Assembly (NCBI GenBank): GCA_947259045.1
Contig: CAMYKZ010000055.1
Span: 1 to 36,011 of the forward strand
Length of the DNA: 36,011 bases
Reading direction: 5' to 3'
Origin: an uncultured Afifella sp.
Lineage (GTDB): Bacteria; Pseudomonadota; Alphaproteobacteria; Rhizobiales; Afifellaceae
Positions within the stretch are counted from its first letter, which is position 1. Each line of letters opens with the position of its first letter. Of the stretch, positions 25,819-35,412 are shown in pieces. The position numbers and the translations under genes are program-made. The notes below the pieces were generated by a model. That model saw only the letters and a program-made list of their open reading frames with translations, was not told where the DNA came from and searched no databases.

Positions 25819-27069
25819 TCAAAGGCCTTCGCGCACGTCTTTCAGCAGCGTTTCGCGGCTGAGCGTAAACCCGCTCTCAATCCATTGCTCTTCCAGCGCC
25901 GCAAGCAATTCGCCCATCGCCGGACCGGGCTCATGTCCAAGCAGCATCAGATCCTTGCCGGTGACCGGAAATTCCGGCTTCTGCCAGCCCTCGATAAACG
26001 CAAGCCGCGAGCGCAATCCCTGGCAGGCATCGTCATTTCCCTCGCCCAGCGCTTTGGCGAACGCCAGTTGGAACCGGTCGCGCAGCGGTTGCGGGCCGTC
26101 GCGGTAAAGCCGGGCGGCGAGCGCATCGTCGCTGATGTCGGCGGCGACCTGATCTATCGTCGCCCATTCGCTCAGCCGCGCAGTTTCCGATTTTGCCAGC
26201 TTCAGACGCTCCGACATCGCGTCGATGCGATCCGCCCGCGGCGGCATGATCGATTGCAGCCGAAGAAGCGGGTCGGGCAGCCAGCCTTCCGCCTGTTCGG
26301 CGGCAATCAGGGTGTGGATGGAATCAATGCCCCAGCTTTCCGGCAGCACCCGCTGCAGCACCTCGGTCGTGCGCATCCACAACATGGCGCGGGCCGGGTC
26401 GGGCGCTTCCAGAATGCGCTTCAGCTCCGACCAGATGCGTTCAGCCGAAAGCACATCCATGCCCGATTTCAGCCGCACGCAGGCTTTCAGGCCAGCCGCA
26501 TCCGGGCGGCCGTGGCCGTAAAAGGCAAAAAACCGGAAAAACCGCAGGATGCGCAGATAATCCTCGCGGATGCGGTCCTCGGCGTCGCCGATAAACCGCA
26601 CCTTCCGGGCCTGTAGATCGCCGATGCCGCCAAGCGGGTCGAACAGGTTGCCGTCGGCATCGCAATAGAGCGCATTCATGGTGAAATCGCGCCGCCCGGC
26701 ATCTTCCGCCCAATCCTCGGTATAGCGGATGGTGGCGCGGCGGCCGTCGGTTTCCACATCGGCGCGCAGTGTCGTCACCTCGACCGGCTGACCATGGGCG
26801 ACGATGGTCACGGTGCCATGGCCGATCCCGGTCGGCACCACTTTCAGGCCGGCGGCTTCGGCCTTTTGCGTCACCCTGTCCGGCGTCAGCACGCTGGCCA
26901 TGTCGATATCCTTGACCGGCTCGCCGAGCAGCGCGTTGCGCACGGTGCCGCCGACCAGGCGCGTCGGCGCGCCCGGCGTTTCAAGCGCCTTGAACACGGC
27001 CTTCGTTTCCGGTGCGCGAAGGGCCGGATGGTTTTTCAGATCCGGCAGTTCACGCGGGGCGCCGCTCAT
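25819..27069 (-). CDS. CCA tRNA nucleotidyltransferase (poly(A) polymerase family)
   Basis: The 416-residue class II nucleotidyltransferase adds or repairs the CCA end of tRNA. The head domain has LVGGTVRNALLGEPVKDIDM (residues ~38-57), with the GG motif and the metal-binding DID at 54-56; then RRDFTMNALYCDADGNLFDP and the RIREDYLRILRFFRF neck motif that chooses ATP/CTP. The C-terminal helical body follows. Its start overlaps the Nudix stop by 4 nt (ATGA), so it is translated with the upstream Nudix gene. Same operon as the DUF1285 gene, a common Rhizobiales arrangement (recalled). Confidence 0.93.
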   Translation of the reverse strand: MSGAPRELPDLKNHPALRAPETKAVFKALETPGAPTRLVGGTVRNALLGEPVKDIDMASVLTPDRVTQKAEAAGLKVVPTGIGHGTVTIVAHGQPVEVTTLRADVETDGRRATIRYTEDWAEDAGRRDFTMNALYCDADGNLFDPLGGIGDLQARKVRFIGDAEDRIREDYLRILRFFRFFAFYGHGRPDAAGLKACVRLKSGMDVLSAERIWSELKRILEAPDPARAMLWMRTTEVLQRVLPESWGIDSIHTLIAAEQAEGWLPDPLLRLQSIMPPRADRIDAMSERLKLAKSETARLSEWATIDQVAADISDDALAARLYRDGPQPLRDRFQLAFAKALGEGNDDACQGLRSRLAFIEGWQKPEFPVTGKDLMLLGHEPGPAMGELLAALEEQWIESGFTLSRETLLKDVREGL

Positions 27070-27737
27070 TGTTGATCTCCATGGGACTGATCTCCGTAAA
27101 GCCGTTCGTAAAGGATGCGCACCATGCCGGCGGTGACGCCCCAGATATGGCGATCGCGATACGGCATTTCGTAATAGGTCCGGCGCACGCCCTGCCAGAT
27201 CCTGCTGCCCATCACGTGGTTGGCCGGGTCCATCAGGAACGACAGCGGCACTTCGAACACCGCCGATACCTCGTGCTCATTGAGAGTGTAGGCAAGATCC
27301 GGCTGGACCAGCCCCAGCACCGGGGCGATATGATAACCGGAGCCGGTGAGATAATCCGGCGCACGGCCGATCAGATCGACGTCATCGGCGCTGAGGCCGA
27401 TCTCTTCTTCTGTCTCGCGCAGCGCCGCCGCTTCGGCCGAGGCATCGGTGTTGTCGATCTTGCCGCCGGGAAACGCCACCTGCCCCGGATGCGACGACAG
27501 ATTGTCGGTGCGCTGGGTAAACAGGATCGTCGCCTCCGGTTCGCGCCGGATGACCGGGATCAGCACGGCGGCCGGTTTGCGCGACATGGTCAGGAACATG
27601 TCGGAAATCTCGGGATTGAACGTATGATCGCCGACGGTCTCGGCGCTGAAACCGGCTGAATTGTCGGCCACGCGGGCGCGGAAATCGTCTGCGCTGAAGG
27701 GGGCGGAAAAAGGCAAAGATCTGGTCACAATCGTCAT
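27066..27737 (-). CDS. Nudix hydrolase, probable CoA pyrophosphatase (NudL/YeaB-like)
   Basis: The 223-residue protein has a Nudix core around residues 91-115 (GGKIDNTDAS, REtEEEIGL) preceded by LFTQRTDNLSSHPGQVAFPG, the NuCoA-type segment that marks CoA-pyrophosphatase members. These hydrolyse CoA or its derivatives to phosphopantetheine and 3',5'-ADP. The catalytic REtEEE glutamates are intact. It begins 9 bp after the DUF1285 gene and overlaps the CCA transferase gene, so it is in the middle of a three-gene operon. Confidence 0.9.
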   Translation of the reverse strand: MTIVTRSLPFSAPFSADDFRARVADNSAGFSAETVGDHTFNPEISDMFLTMSRKPAAVLIPVIRREPEATILFTQRTDNLSSHPGQVAFPGGKIDNTDASAEAAALRETEEEIGLSADDVDLIGRAPDYLTGSGYHIAPVLGLVQPDLAYTLNEHEVSAVFEVPLSFLMDPANHVMGSRIWQGVRRTYYEMPYRDRHIWGVTAGMVRILYERLYGDQSHGDQQ

Positions 27738-27746
27738 TGTCAGGTT

Positions 27747-28346
27747 TCAGTTCTCGGGTGTCGGGCCGACAGATGGCAGCGGAAAGAAGATACCGCAACT
27801 CCACAGGCCGATCTGTTCGCCCCGAGCGCCGGCCCCCTTGTCGGCCAGCGCAACGAGATCGTAGGTCAGCGCCCGTGTGGCAAGGGCTTCAAGCCCGGCG
27901 CGCACGTCAATATAGGGTTTCAGCCCGTCATGGTCGCCCTCCACGGCAAAGCGCAGGCCATGGTCGGGACCGAGCCGGACGAGATCGCCGGCATTGGTGC
28001 GGAATGTCAGAACCTGATTCGCGCCGGCCCCCTCGCCGGTCATCTCTACGGCGACAAACGGCGCGTCGTCGACCTGAATTGACAGTTTTTCGACCGGCGT
28101 CACCAGAACGTGACGGCCATCGGGCTCGCGCCGGAGAATGGAGGCAAACAGGCGCACAAGCGCTTCGCGGGCGATCACGCTGTCGCGGTAATACCAGTTC
28201 CCGTCCCGGTCGATGCGGATGTCGATTTCGCCGCAATGGTCCGGATTCCAGCGCTCCACGGCCCGCGCAGGCGCCGTCTTTCCGGCCCGTTCGATCAGAT
28301 CGGACAGGCTTGCGGGGAACATCTGCTGACGGGGTTCGTCACTCAT
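27747..28346 (-). CDS. DUF1285 domain protein
   Basis: The 199-residue cytosolic protein matches DUF1285: PDHCGEIDIRIDRDGNWYYRD near residues 35-55 and LVRLFASILRREPDGRHVLVTPVEKLSIQVDDAPFVAVEM. The family has a two-domain beta structure; its function is not established. First gene of the operon that ends with the CCA transferase; the start is at the edge of the divergent gap to moxR. Confidence 0.88.
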   Translation of the reverse strand: MSDEPRQQMFPASLSDLIERAGKTAPARAVERWNPDHCGEIDIRIDRDGNWYYRDSVIAREALVRLFASILRREPDGRHVLVTPVEKLSIQVDDAPFVAVEMTGEGAGANQVLTFRTNAGDLVRLGPDHGLRFAVEGDHDGLKPYIDVRAGLEALATRALTYDLVALADKGAGARGEQIGLWSCGIFFPLPSVGPTPEN

Positions 28347-28439
28347 GGCTGCAGCAGCCTTTCAGCTTTGCCGGTTAAACGGCTTTGGAAATGAAACATT
28401 TTTGATTTCCGTTTTGCCGAGAGGATGACACAATCTCCG

Positions 28440-28476
28440 CGCACGGTGCCAGCTTTCTCACTATAGTGTCCGTGCG
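28440..28476. promoter_or_regulatory. Nested palindrome in the DUF1285/moxR divergent promoter region
   Basis: CGCACGG at 28440-28446 and CCGTGCG at 28470-28476 form a perfect 7-bp inverted repeat. In the 23-nt interval lies a second perfect 10-bp palindrome CACTATAGTG at 28459-28468. The block is about 64 nt before the moxR ATG. This looks like an operator or an mRNA hairpin; a good -35/-10 pair could not be fixed. Confidence 0.4.
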
Positions 28477-28539
28477 GCCTTTACTATGACGCCGGAACCC
28501 TAATTGTTAATGTGGCAAATCATTTATGAGCGGAATGAC

Positions 28540-29544
28540 ATGAGCGCAATCGATACTCAAACGTTGAATGAAACCGATATCGTCAAGGAAGCCGAAAAAA
28601 CCGTCGAAACCCTGAACGGCGCGAGGGCGGCGATCGGCGAAGTGATCTACGGTCAGGAAACGGTGGTGGAGCGTGCTTTGACCACGGTTCTGTCGGGCGG
28701 GCACGGCCTGCTGGTCGGCGTTCCCGGACTGGCCAAAACCAAGCTGGTGGAAACCATGGGAACGGTGCTCGGCCTCGACGCCGGCCGTATCCAGTTCACG
28801 CCGGACCTGATGCCATCCGATATTCTGGGCTCTGAAATCCTCGAGGAAGCGGCGGACGGATCGCGCAGCTTCCGGTTCGTCAGGGGGCCGATCTTCGCCC
28901 AGTTGCTGATGGCCGATGAAATCAACCGCGCCAGCCCGCGCACCCAGTCCGCGCTTTTGCAGGCGATGCAGGAAAATCATGTGACGATTGCCGGCCAGCG
29001 CCACGATCTGCCGCAGCCGTTCCATGTTCTGGCAACCCAGAACCCGCTTGAGCAGGAAGGCACCTATCCGCTGCCGGAAGCCCAGCTTGACCGGTTCCTG
29101 ATGCAGATCGACGTGCTTTATCCCGATCTCGATGCGGAACGGCGGGTGCTGTTTGAAACCACCGGTTCGGACGATGCGGTGGCGCGGCCGGCCCTTGCGG
29201 CCGGCGAACTGACGCAGATCCAGGCGCTCGTGCGGCGCATGCCCGTCGGCGAAGAGGTGGTGGAAGCGATCCTCAGGCTGGTCCGCTCGGTCCGGCCCGG
29301 CGAGGCGGACGCCGAAATCGCCGACCAGATTTCCTGGGGCCCGGGGCCGCGCGCAAGCCAGGCGCTGATGCTGACGGTGCGCGCCCGTGCATTGATCGAC
29401 GGCCGCCTGGCGCCATCGCTCGACGATGTCGCGGCGCTTGCATTGCCGGTGCTGCAGCACCGCATGGCCGTCACCTTTGCCGCCCGCGCCGACGGTGTCT
29501 CCGTCCGCGACCTGATCGCCGGCGCCGCGGAAAAGGTGCTTTGA
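28540..29544 (+). CDS. MoxR family AAA+ ATPase
   Basis: This 334-residue AAA+ chaperone-like ATPase has Walker A GVPGLAKTK at 60-68 (usual MoxR form), Walker B LLMADEINRASPRTQSALLQ at 122-141 and sensor 1 ATQNPLEQEGTYPLPEAQLD near 166. MoxR ATPases help assemble or activate complexes with VWA proteins. A TTG further upstream (28504) is in frame, but ATG 28540 (MSAIDTQTLN) fits relatives better. First gene of a four-gene operon with DUF58 and BatA-like genes. Confidence 0.93.
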   Translation: MSAIDTQTLNETDIVKEAEKTVETLNGARAAIGEVIYGQETVVERALTTVLSGGHGLLVGVPGLAKTKLVETMGTVLGLDAGRIQFTPDLMPSDILGSEILEEAADGSRSFRFVRGPIFAQLLMADEINRASPRTQSALLQAMQENHVTIAGQRHDLPQPFHVLATQNPLEQEGTYPLPEAQLDRFLMQIDVLYPDLDAERRVLFETTGSDDAVARPALAAGELTQIQALVRRMPVGEEVVEAILRLVRSVRPGEADAEIADQISWGPGPRASQALMLTVRARALIDGRLAPSLDDVAALALPVLQHRMAVTFAARADGVSVRDLIAGAAEKVL

Positions 29545-29551
29545 GCTGCTG

Positions 29552-30451
29552 ATGGCGCAAAAACCGGAAACCGGCGACCGGCAACGGCTTCAACAGGCAA
29601 GACTGTTATCGTCGCGCCTGCCGGATCTGCTTGTCGCGGCGCGGCGCATCGCGACCAATGTGATGATGGGCGTGCATGGACGCAGGCGCGCCGGCCCGGG
29701 CGAGACGTTCTGGCAGTTCCGCTCTTATGTGCCGGGCGAACCGGCCAAGCGGATCGACTGGCGCCGTTCCGCCCGCGATCATCATCTCTATGTCCGCGAG
29801 CGCGAATGGGAAGCGGCCCAGACGATCTGGATCTGGCCCGACCTGACCGCCTCGATGCAGTTTCGCTCAGAGCTCTCCAAGACATCGAAGATCGACCGCG
29901 CCGTCGTGCTCGCCCTGGCGCTGGGCGACATGCTGGCGCGCGGCGGCGAGCGGGTCGGCGTGCCCGGGATGATGCAGCCGCGCATCGGCTCCGACACGGC
30001 GGAACGGATGGCGGCGGCCATGCTGAACGCCGAGCCGGTCGACTGGCCGCCGACTTTGCAGCTTTCCCGGTTTGCCGATATTGTCGTGCTCAGCGATTGC
30101 CTGGCGCCGATCGAGGAACTGCGCGGCCGTCTTCAGCAAGTTGCCGCCCAGGGCGCGCGGCTGCACATCCTGCAGATCTTCGACCCGGCGGAAGAGAGTT
30201 TTCCCTATGACGGCCGGCTGGAATTCCGCGATCCGGAAACCGGCGGCACCTGGCTTGCCGAACGCGCCGGCGGCCTGAAGATGCGCTACCAGGACCGGCT
30301 TGCCGCCCACCGCGACGAGTTGAGGACAATGGCGAAGCGGGCCGGATATTCCTTTGCCGTGCATCATACCGACCGGCCGGCGGCGGAGGGCCTGTTGTTC
30401 CTGCACGGCCGGCTGGCCCGGGGCACCGACCCGCTGGCGGTGAGCGCATGA
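29552..30451 (+). CDS. DUF58 domain protein
   Basis: The 299-residue protein contains the DUF58 signature: RRRAGPGETFWQFRSYVPGEPAKRIDW and RSARDHHLYVREREWE at about 48-90, followed by a VWA-like fold with WPDLTASMQFRSE. DUF58 proteins always accompany MoxR and probably bind metal or a partner (family knowledge). It starts 7 bp after moxR and its stop overlaps the next ATG by 4 nt (ATGA). Confidence 0.92.
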   Translation: MAQKPETGDRQRLQQARLLSSRLPDLLVAARRIATNVMMGVHGRRRAGPGETFWQFRSYVPGEPAKRIDWRRSARDHHLYVREREWEAAQTIWIWPDLTASMQFRSELSKTSKIDRAVVLALALGDMLARGGERVGVPGMMQPRIGSDTAERMAAAMLNAEPVDWPPTLQLSRFADIVVLSDCLAPIEELRGRLQQVAAQGARLHILQIFDPAEESFPYDGRLEFRDPETGGTWLAERAGGLKMRYQDRLAAHRDELRTMAKRAGYSFAVHHTDRPAAEGLLFLHGRLARGTDPLAVSA

Positions 30452-33276
30452 GCGGCCTGGCCCTGTTATCGCCGATGATGCTGATCGGCCTTGCCATCCT
30501 GCCGGTGATCTGGCTGATCCTGCGGCTGACGCCGCCGCGGCCGACGATCGTCGACTTCCCACCGACGCGAATCCTGATGGGGCTGGAGGACGAGGAGAAC
30601 ACGCCGGCGCGCACGCCGTGGTGGCTGACGGCGCTGCGGCTGCTGCTGGCGGCGCTGATCATCCTGGCGCTGGCCCAGCCGATCTTCCGGCCGGAGGAGC
30701 GGATCGCCGCCGCCGAAGGGCCGCTGCTGATCGTCTTCGACAATGACTGGTCGAGCGCACCCGATTTTGCCCTGCGCAAGCAGACCGCGGAAGCGGTGAT
30801 TGCAGATGCGGCGCGTGGCGGCCGGCCGGTGGCGCTCGTCGCCTCGGCGGAAAGCCGCACGCAAAGCGTCGTACCCGGATCGCCGGAGGCGGCGATCAGC
30901 CGGCTTGCGGCGATCGAGCCCCGTCCCTTCCTGGCCGACCGGCTCGGCCTGTCGCAGGTGCTGGCCAATGCCTATGCCGCAAACTCGGCGGAAGTCCTGT
31001 GGGTTGCCGGCGCGCTGGAGGGCGGCGATGCCGCGACGCTTGCCGGAGCCCTGCAGCGCATCGGCGGCGACGCCGCGACGCTGATGTCGTCCGGCCGCCC
31101 CGCCAGCGTCATCAGGCCGCCGCGCAACGGCGTCGACAGCCTGACGGCGCCGATCGAACGCTTTGGCGCTGCCGCAGGCGCGCGGCTGCTCGGTTTCGAC
31201 AGCGACAACCGCCAGATCATCGAACAGCCGGTGCAGCTTGCCGCCGATCAGGTCACCGACGTGGAGATTTCCCTGCCGGCGGACCTGCGCAACGCGCTGA
31301 CCCGGTTCACCCTGGAGGGCGAAAACAGCACCGGCGCGGTGCAACTGCTCGACGGGCGCTGGCGGCGCAAGACCGTCGGCCTGATTGCCGGCGAGACCGG
31401 CGACGCCGCACAGGCGCTTTTAACGCCGCTGACATATGTGGAACGCGCTCTGTTTGAGGGCGCCGACCTGATTGCGCCTTATGCCACGAGCACGGCGGAA
31501 GCGCTCGACATCCTGATCAAGCGCAACGTCTCGATGATCGTCCTGACCGATACCGGCAACCTGCCGCCGGAGACGACGGAAGCGGTTCTCGCTTGGGTCA
31601 ATGGCGGCGGCACCCTGCTGCGTTTCGCCAGCCCGCGGCTTGCCGCCAGCGACGAGCGGCTGTTGCCGATGCGGCTGCGCGCCGGCGAGCGTGCCTTTGG
31701 CGGCTCGCTTTCGTGGCAGGAGCCGCAGGCGATCGGCGGCTTTTCGGAGGCCGGCCCGTTCCGCGATATCGACGTGCCGAAGGATATCCGCGTGACACGG
31801 CAGATCCTGGCCGATCCGAGCGCGCTCGACCAGGTTGCCGTGTGGGCGGAACTGGCCGACGGCACGCCGCTTGTCACCGCCCGGCCGCAGGACGCCGGCC
31901 GGCTGATCCTGTTCCATGTCACCGCCGATCCGCGCTGGTCGAACCTGCCGCTGTCGGGCGCATTCGTGGACATGCTGATCGCCATCAGCGCAACCGCGAC
32001 GGCCTCCGTCACCGGCGTGGCCGACGGCACGCAGGGCGGCGCGGAAGCAGCCAGCGGCCAGCGCGCGGTGACGCCGTGGAAGCCTGTCCGGGTTCTGAAC
32101 GGCGCCGGCCATCTGGTGGAACCCGGCGACGCCGTCACCCTGATCGCCGATTTCGCCACCGCCCGCCCGAGCCTTGAAACCCCGCCCGGCCTTTACGACC
32201 GCGACGGCGTGCTGCAGGCGCTGAACGCGGTCTCCGCCGACATGGACCTGACGGCGCTTGATGCCGGCACGATCGGTTGGACGGGCGCCCTGCGCACCAT
32301 CCAGCCGCGCACGGAAATCCCGGTCTGGCCGTGGATCCTGGCGCTGGCGGCGCTGCTTGCAGCCCTTGACGGCATCGCCATCCTGGCGCTGACCGGACGG
32401 CTCGTGCCGGCCCGGGCAACGGCGGCCGCGGCCTCGCTGTTGATTGCATTTGCGCTGGCTGGCGGCCTCGGCTCCGACCGCGCCCAAGCGCAGGCGGTGC
32501 CTAACGCCGACGAGGCGCAGACGGCGATCGCCGCCCTTGAAGCAACGCTCGTCACCCGCATTGCCTATGTGGTCAGCGGCGACCAGCTGATCGACGAAAC
32601 CAGCCTCGCCGGGCTTGAGGGTCTTGGCCGGTATATTTCATCGCGCACGGCGCTTGAGCCGGGCGATCCGGCCGGCATCGATCTCGCCGCAGACGAACTG
32701 GCGTTCTTCTCGCTGATCTACTGGCCGCTCGGCCCCGACAGCGAGGTGCCGGCGGCCGATGTCATGGCCAAGGTGGATTCGTTCCTGAAGAACGGCGGCA
32801 CCATTCTGTTCGATACCCGCGACGCCGGCCAGCCGGCGCTGGACGGCGCGTTCGCCAATACGCCCGAAACCGTCAAGCTGCGGCAGATCCTGGCCTTCAT
32901 CAACGTACCGCCGCTGGAGCCGGTGCCGCCCGACCATGTGCTGACCAAGGCGTTTTACCTGCTGGCGGAATTTCCCGGCCGCTGGCGCGAAAGCGACCTG
33001 TGGGTGGAATCGCTCGGCGAAAGCCGGCAGGACCCGAACCGCCCGGCCCGCGGCGGCGACGGGGTTTCGCCGATCATCATTACCGGCAATGATTTTGCCG
33101 CCGCCTGGGCGACCGCGCCCGACGGCCGCTTTCTCTATCCCACCATCCCCGCCGATCCGCGCCAGCGCGAACTCGCCTTCCGCTCCGGCGTCAATATCGT
33201 CATGTACACGCTGACCGGCAACTACAAGGCCGACCAGGTGCATGTGCCGGCGCTGCTTGAAAGGCTTGGCCAGTAA
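30448..33276 (+). CDS. BatA N-terminal and DUF4159 domain membrane protein
   Basis: The 942-residue protein begins with the BatA-type pair of N-terminal membrane helices (residues ~5-25 and ~60-78, flanking a PTRILMGLEDEEN segment). A long extracytoplasmic region with a VWA-like part follows, then a third helix pair at about 630-675 (WPWILALAALLAALDGIAIL, then a second helix), and a C-terminal DUF4159 domain (about 690-940; RIAYVVSGDQLIDETSLAGL, LKNGGTILFDTRD, GWIR-type end). It is coupled to DUF58 by ATGA and to the next gene by a 1-nt overlap (TAATG). Confidence 0.86.
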   Translation: MSGLALLSPMMLIGLAILPVIWLILRLTPPRPTIVDFPPTRILMGLEDEENTPARTPWWLTALRLLLAALIILALAQPIFRPEERIAAAEGPLLIVFDNDWSSAPDFALRKQTAEAVIADAARGGRPVALVASAESRTQSVVPGSPEAAISRLAAIEPRPFLADRLGLSQVLANAYAANSAEVLWVAGALEGGDAATLAGALQRIGGDAATLMSSGRPASVIRPPRNGVDSLTAPIERFGAAAGARLLGFDSDNRQIIEQPVQLAADQVTDVEISLPADLRNALTRFTLEGENSTGAVQLLDGRWRRKTVGLIAGETGDAAQALLTPLTYVERALFEGADLIAPYATSTAEALDILIKRNVSMIVLTDTGNLPPETTEAVLAWVNGGGTLLRFASPRLAASDERLLPMRLRAGERAFGGSLSWQEPQAIGGFSEAGPFRDIDVPKDIRVTRQILADPSALDQVAVWAELADGTPLVTARPQDAGRLILFHVTADPRWSNLPLSGAFVDMLIAISATATASVTGVADGTQGGAEAASGQRAVTPWKPVRVLNGAGHLVEPGDAVTLIADFATARPSLETPPGLYDRDGVLQALNAVSADMDLTALDAGTIGWTGALRTIQPRTEIPVWPWILALAALLAALDGIAILALTGRLVPARATAAAASLLIAFALAGGLGSDRAQAQAVPNADEAQTAIAALEATLVTRIAYVVSGDQLIDETSLAGLEGLGRYISSRTALEPGDPAGIDLAADELAFFSLIYWPLGPDSEVPAADVMAKVDSFLKNGGTILFDTRDAGQPALDGAFANTPETVKLRQILAFINVPPLEPVPPDHVLTKAFYLLAEFPGRWRESDLWVESLGESRQDPNRPARGGDGVSPIIITGNDFAAAWATAPDGRFLYPTIPADPRQRELAFRSGVNIVMYTLTGNYKADQVHVPALLERLGQ

Positions 33277-35372
33277 TGCGCTTCAACGTCGCTTTCGATC
33301 CGCTGCTGCCCTGGGCCCTGACGATAACCCTGGCGGCCCTTCTCGTGGCCGTGCTGGCGCTCTTGATCTGGCGCAAGGTGCCGACCGCCGGCTGGCGCAT
33401 CCTGGTCTGCGCGCTGGTTCTGGCGGCCCTGTTCAACCCGGTCCTGCAGCGCGAGGACCATGACAGGCTGCCGGCCACCGTGGCGCTGATCATCGACGAC
33501 AGCGCCAGCCAGAAGCTCGACGTGCGCCCCGGCCAGACTGCTGCGGCGGTCGACGATCTGCGCAACCGTATCGATGCGCTCGGCGGCTTCAACATCCGCG
33601 AAGTGCATGCCCGCGACAACGACACTGGAAGTACCGGGGGCGACGGCACGACCCTGTTCGCCGAGCTTTCGCGCGCCGTCGACGATGTGCCGCCGGAACA
33701 GCTGGCCGGCGCCATCTTCATCACCGACGGCGTCGTGCACGATGTGCCCGACAACCCGGCGAGCGTTGCCGTCGGTGCGCCGATCCACGGCCTGATCACC
33801 GGCCGCGAGGGCGAGATCGACCGCCGCATCGTGCTGCACCGGGCGCCGCGCTTCGCCATTCTGAACGAACCCCAGACCATCGACTACCGCATCATCGATC
33901 CCTCGCTCGCGTCAGGCGAACGGGTCTCGGTGACATTGCGCGTTGACGGCCAGGAGATCGCCACAGACCGCGCCTCCGTCGGCGAGACCCGCACCATCGA
34001 GATCCCGCTCGACCATGCCGGGCCGACGATCGTCGAGCTTGAAGTGGAAGCCGCCGAGAATGAGTTGACGCTCGCCAACAATGTCGCGGTGTCGCAGATC
34101 GACGTGGTGCGCGAACATCTGCGCGTGCTTCTGGTCTCCGGCGAACCCCATGCCGGCGAGCGCACCTGGCGCAACGTCCTGAAATCCGACGCCTCGGTCG
34201 ATCTGGTCCATTTCACCATTTTGCGGCCGCCGGAAAAGCAGGACGGCACGCCGATCAACGAACTCTCGCTGATCGCCTTCCCGACCCGGGAGCTGTTTTC
34301 TGAAAAGATCGACGAGTTCGACCTGATCATCTTCGACCGCTACCAGCGCCGCGGCGTTCTGCCGATCCTCTATTTCGACAATATCGCCCGTTACGTGCGC
34401 GACGGCGGCGCGGTGCTTCTGGCGGCAGGTCCCGATTATGCCGGCGGCCGCTCGCTGTTTGCCACGCCGCTCGGCTCCATCCTGCCGGCGATCCCCACCG
34501 GCGCCGTGCTGGAAGAGCCCTACCGGGCCGCCGTCTCCGACACCGGCACCCGCCACCCGGTGACCCGCGACCTGCCCGGTTCCAAGGTCGAGCCGCCGGC
34601 CTGGAGCCGCTGGTTCCGGCTGATCGAGGCCGACACCGTCAACGGCGACGTCGCCATGAACGGCCCCGGCAACCGTCCGCTGCTGGTGCTTTCGCGCGAG
34701 GGCGAAGGCCGGGTGGCGCTGCTGCTGTCCGATCACGCATGGTTATGGGCGCGCGGCTTTGAGGGCGGCGGCCCGCACGGCGCGCTGCTGCGCCGTCTGG
34801 TGCACTGGCTGATGCAGGAGCCGGAACTGGAAGAAGAGGCGCTGACGGCGGCGGCGGACGGCCGCGACCTGATCATCAACCGCCAGACGCTGGCGGAAAC
34901 CGCGCCGCAGATCACCGTCACCGACCCGGCCGGCAACAGCACCACCGTCCAGCCGGCGGAACAGGAACCGGGCCTGTGGCGCGCAGAAATCGAAAACGCC
35001 ATGCTCGGCCTGCACAGGATCACGGACGGAACGCTCACCGCGCTCGCCCATGTCGGCCCGGCCAATCCGCTGGAATACCAGGAAGTGATCTCGACGCTCG
35101 ACCGCCTGGCGCCGATAGCCGACGCCACCGGCGGCGGCCTGCAGCGGATTGCGGCAACATCTGCCGGCGCTGGCGTTTCAGACATCAACATGCCGCGCAT
35201 CGTCGCCGTCTCCGACCGCGCGCCGGCGGCGGGCAATGGCTGGATCGGTTTGCGGCGGTCGAGCGCGACGGTGCTGGTGAGCATCGACCGCCTGCCGATG
35301 TTCGGCGGGCTGCTGGGGCTGGCGCTTCTGGTCGGCGGGTTTACCGCGCTTTGGTATCGTGAGGGGCGTTAA
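33276..35372 (+). CDS. Membrane protein with VWA-like and glutamine-amidotransferase-like domains
   Basis: The 698-residue protein has two N-terminal helices (about 8-29 and 40-56), a VWA-like domain (about 65-175; VALIIDDSASQKLDV with a DxSxS-like start), an Ig-like strand region and a GATase1-like domain (about 275-490; YVRDGGAVLLAAGPDYAGG), and a single C-terminal helix (LLGLALLVGGFTALWY). The lack of a Cys-His-Glu triad I can see makes enzyme activity doubtful. It is the last gene of the MoxR operon; such operons are thought to act at the cell envelope, with the exact role unknown in Rhizobiales. Confidence 0.82.
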   Translation: MRFNVAFDPLLPWALTITLAALLVAVLALLIWRKVPTAGWRILVCALVLAALFNPVLQREDHDRLPATVALIIDDSASQKLDVRPGQTAAAVDDLRNRIDALGGFNIREVHARDNDTGSTGGDGTTLFAELSRAVDDVPPEQLAGAIFITDGVVHDVPDNPASVAVGAPIHGLITGREGEIDRRIVLHRAPRFAILNEPQTIDYRIIDPSLASGERVSVTLRVDGQEIATDRASVGETRTIEIPLDHAGPTIVELEVEAAENELTLANNVAVSQIDVVREHLRVLLVSGEPHAGERTWRNVLKSDASVDLVHFTILRPPEKQDGTPINELSLIAFPTRELFSEKIDEFDLIIFDRYQRRGVLPILYFDNIARYVRDGGAVLLAAGPDYAGGRSLFATPLGSILPAIPTGAVLEEPYRAAVSDTGTRHPVTRDLPGSKVEPPAWSRWFRLIEADTVNGDVAMNGPGNRPLLVLSREGEGRVALLLSDHAWLWARGFEGGGPHGALLRRLVHWLMQEPELEEEALTAAADGRDLIINRQTLAETAPQITVTDPAGNSTTVQPAEQEPGLWRAEIENAMLGLHRITDGTLTALAHVGPANPLEYQEVISTLDRLAPIADATGGGLQRIAATSAGAGVSDINMPRIVAVSDRAPAAGNGWIGLRRSSATVLVSIDRLPMFGGLLGLALLVGGFTALWYREGR

Positions 35373-35412
35373 GGGGGCGGGAAAAGCAGTTCTCATCGGC
35401 AAACCGAACCGC

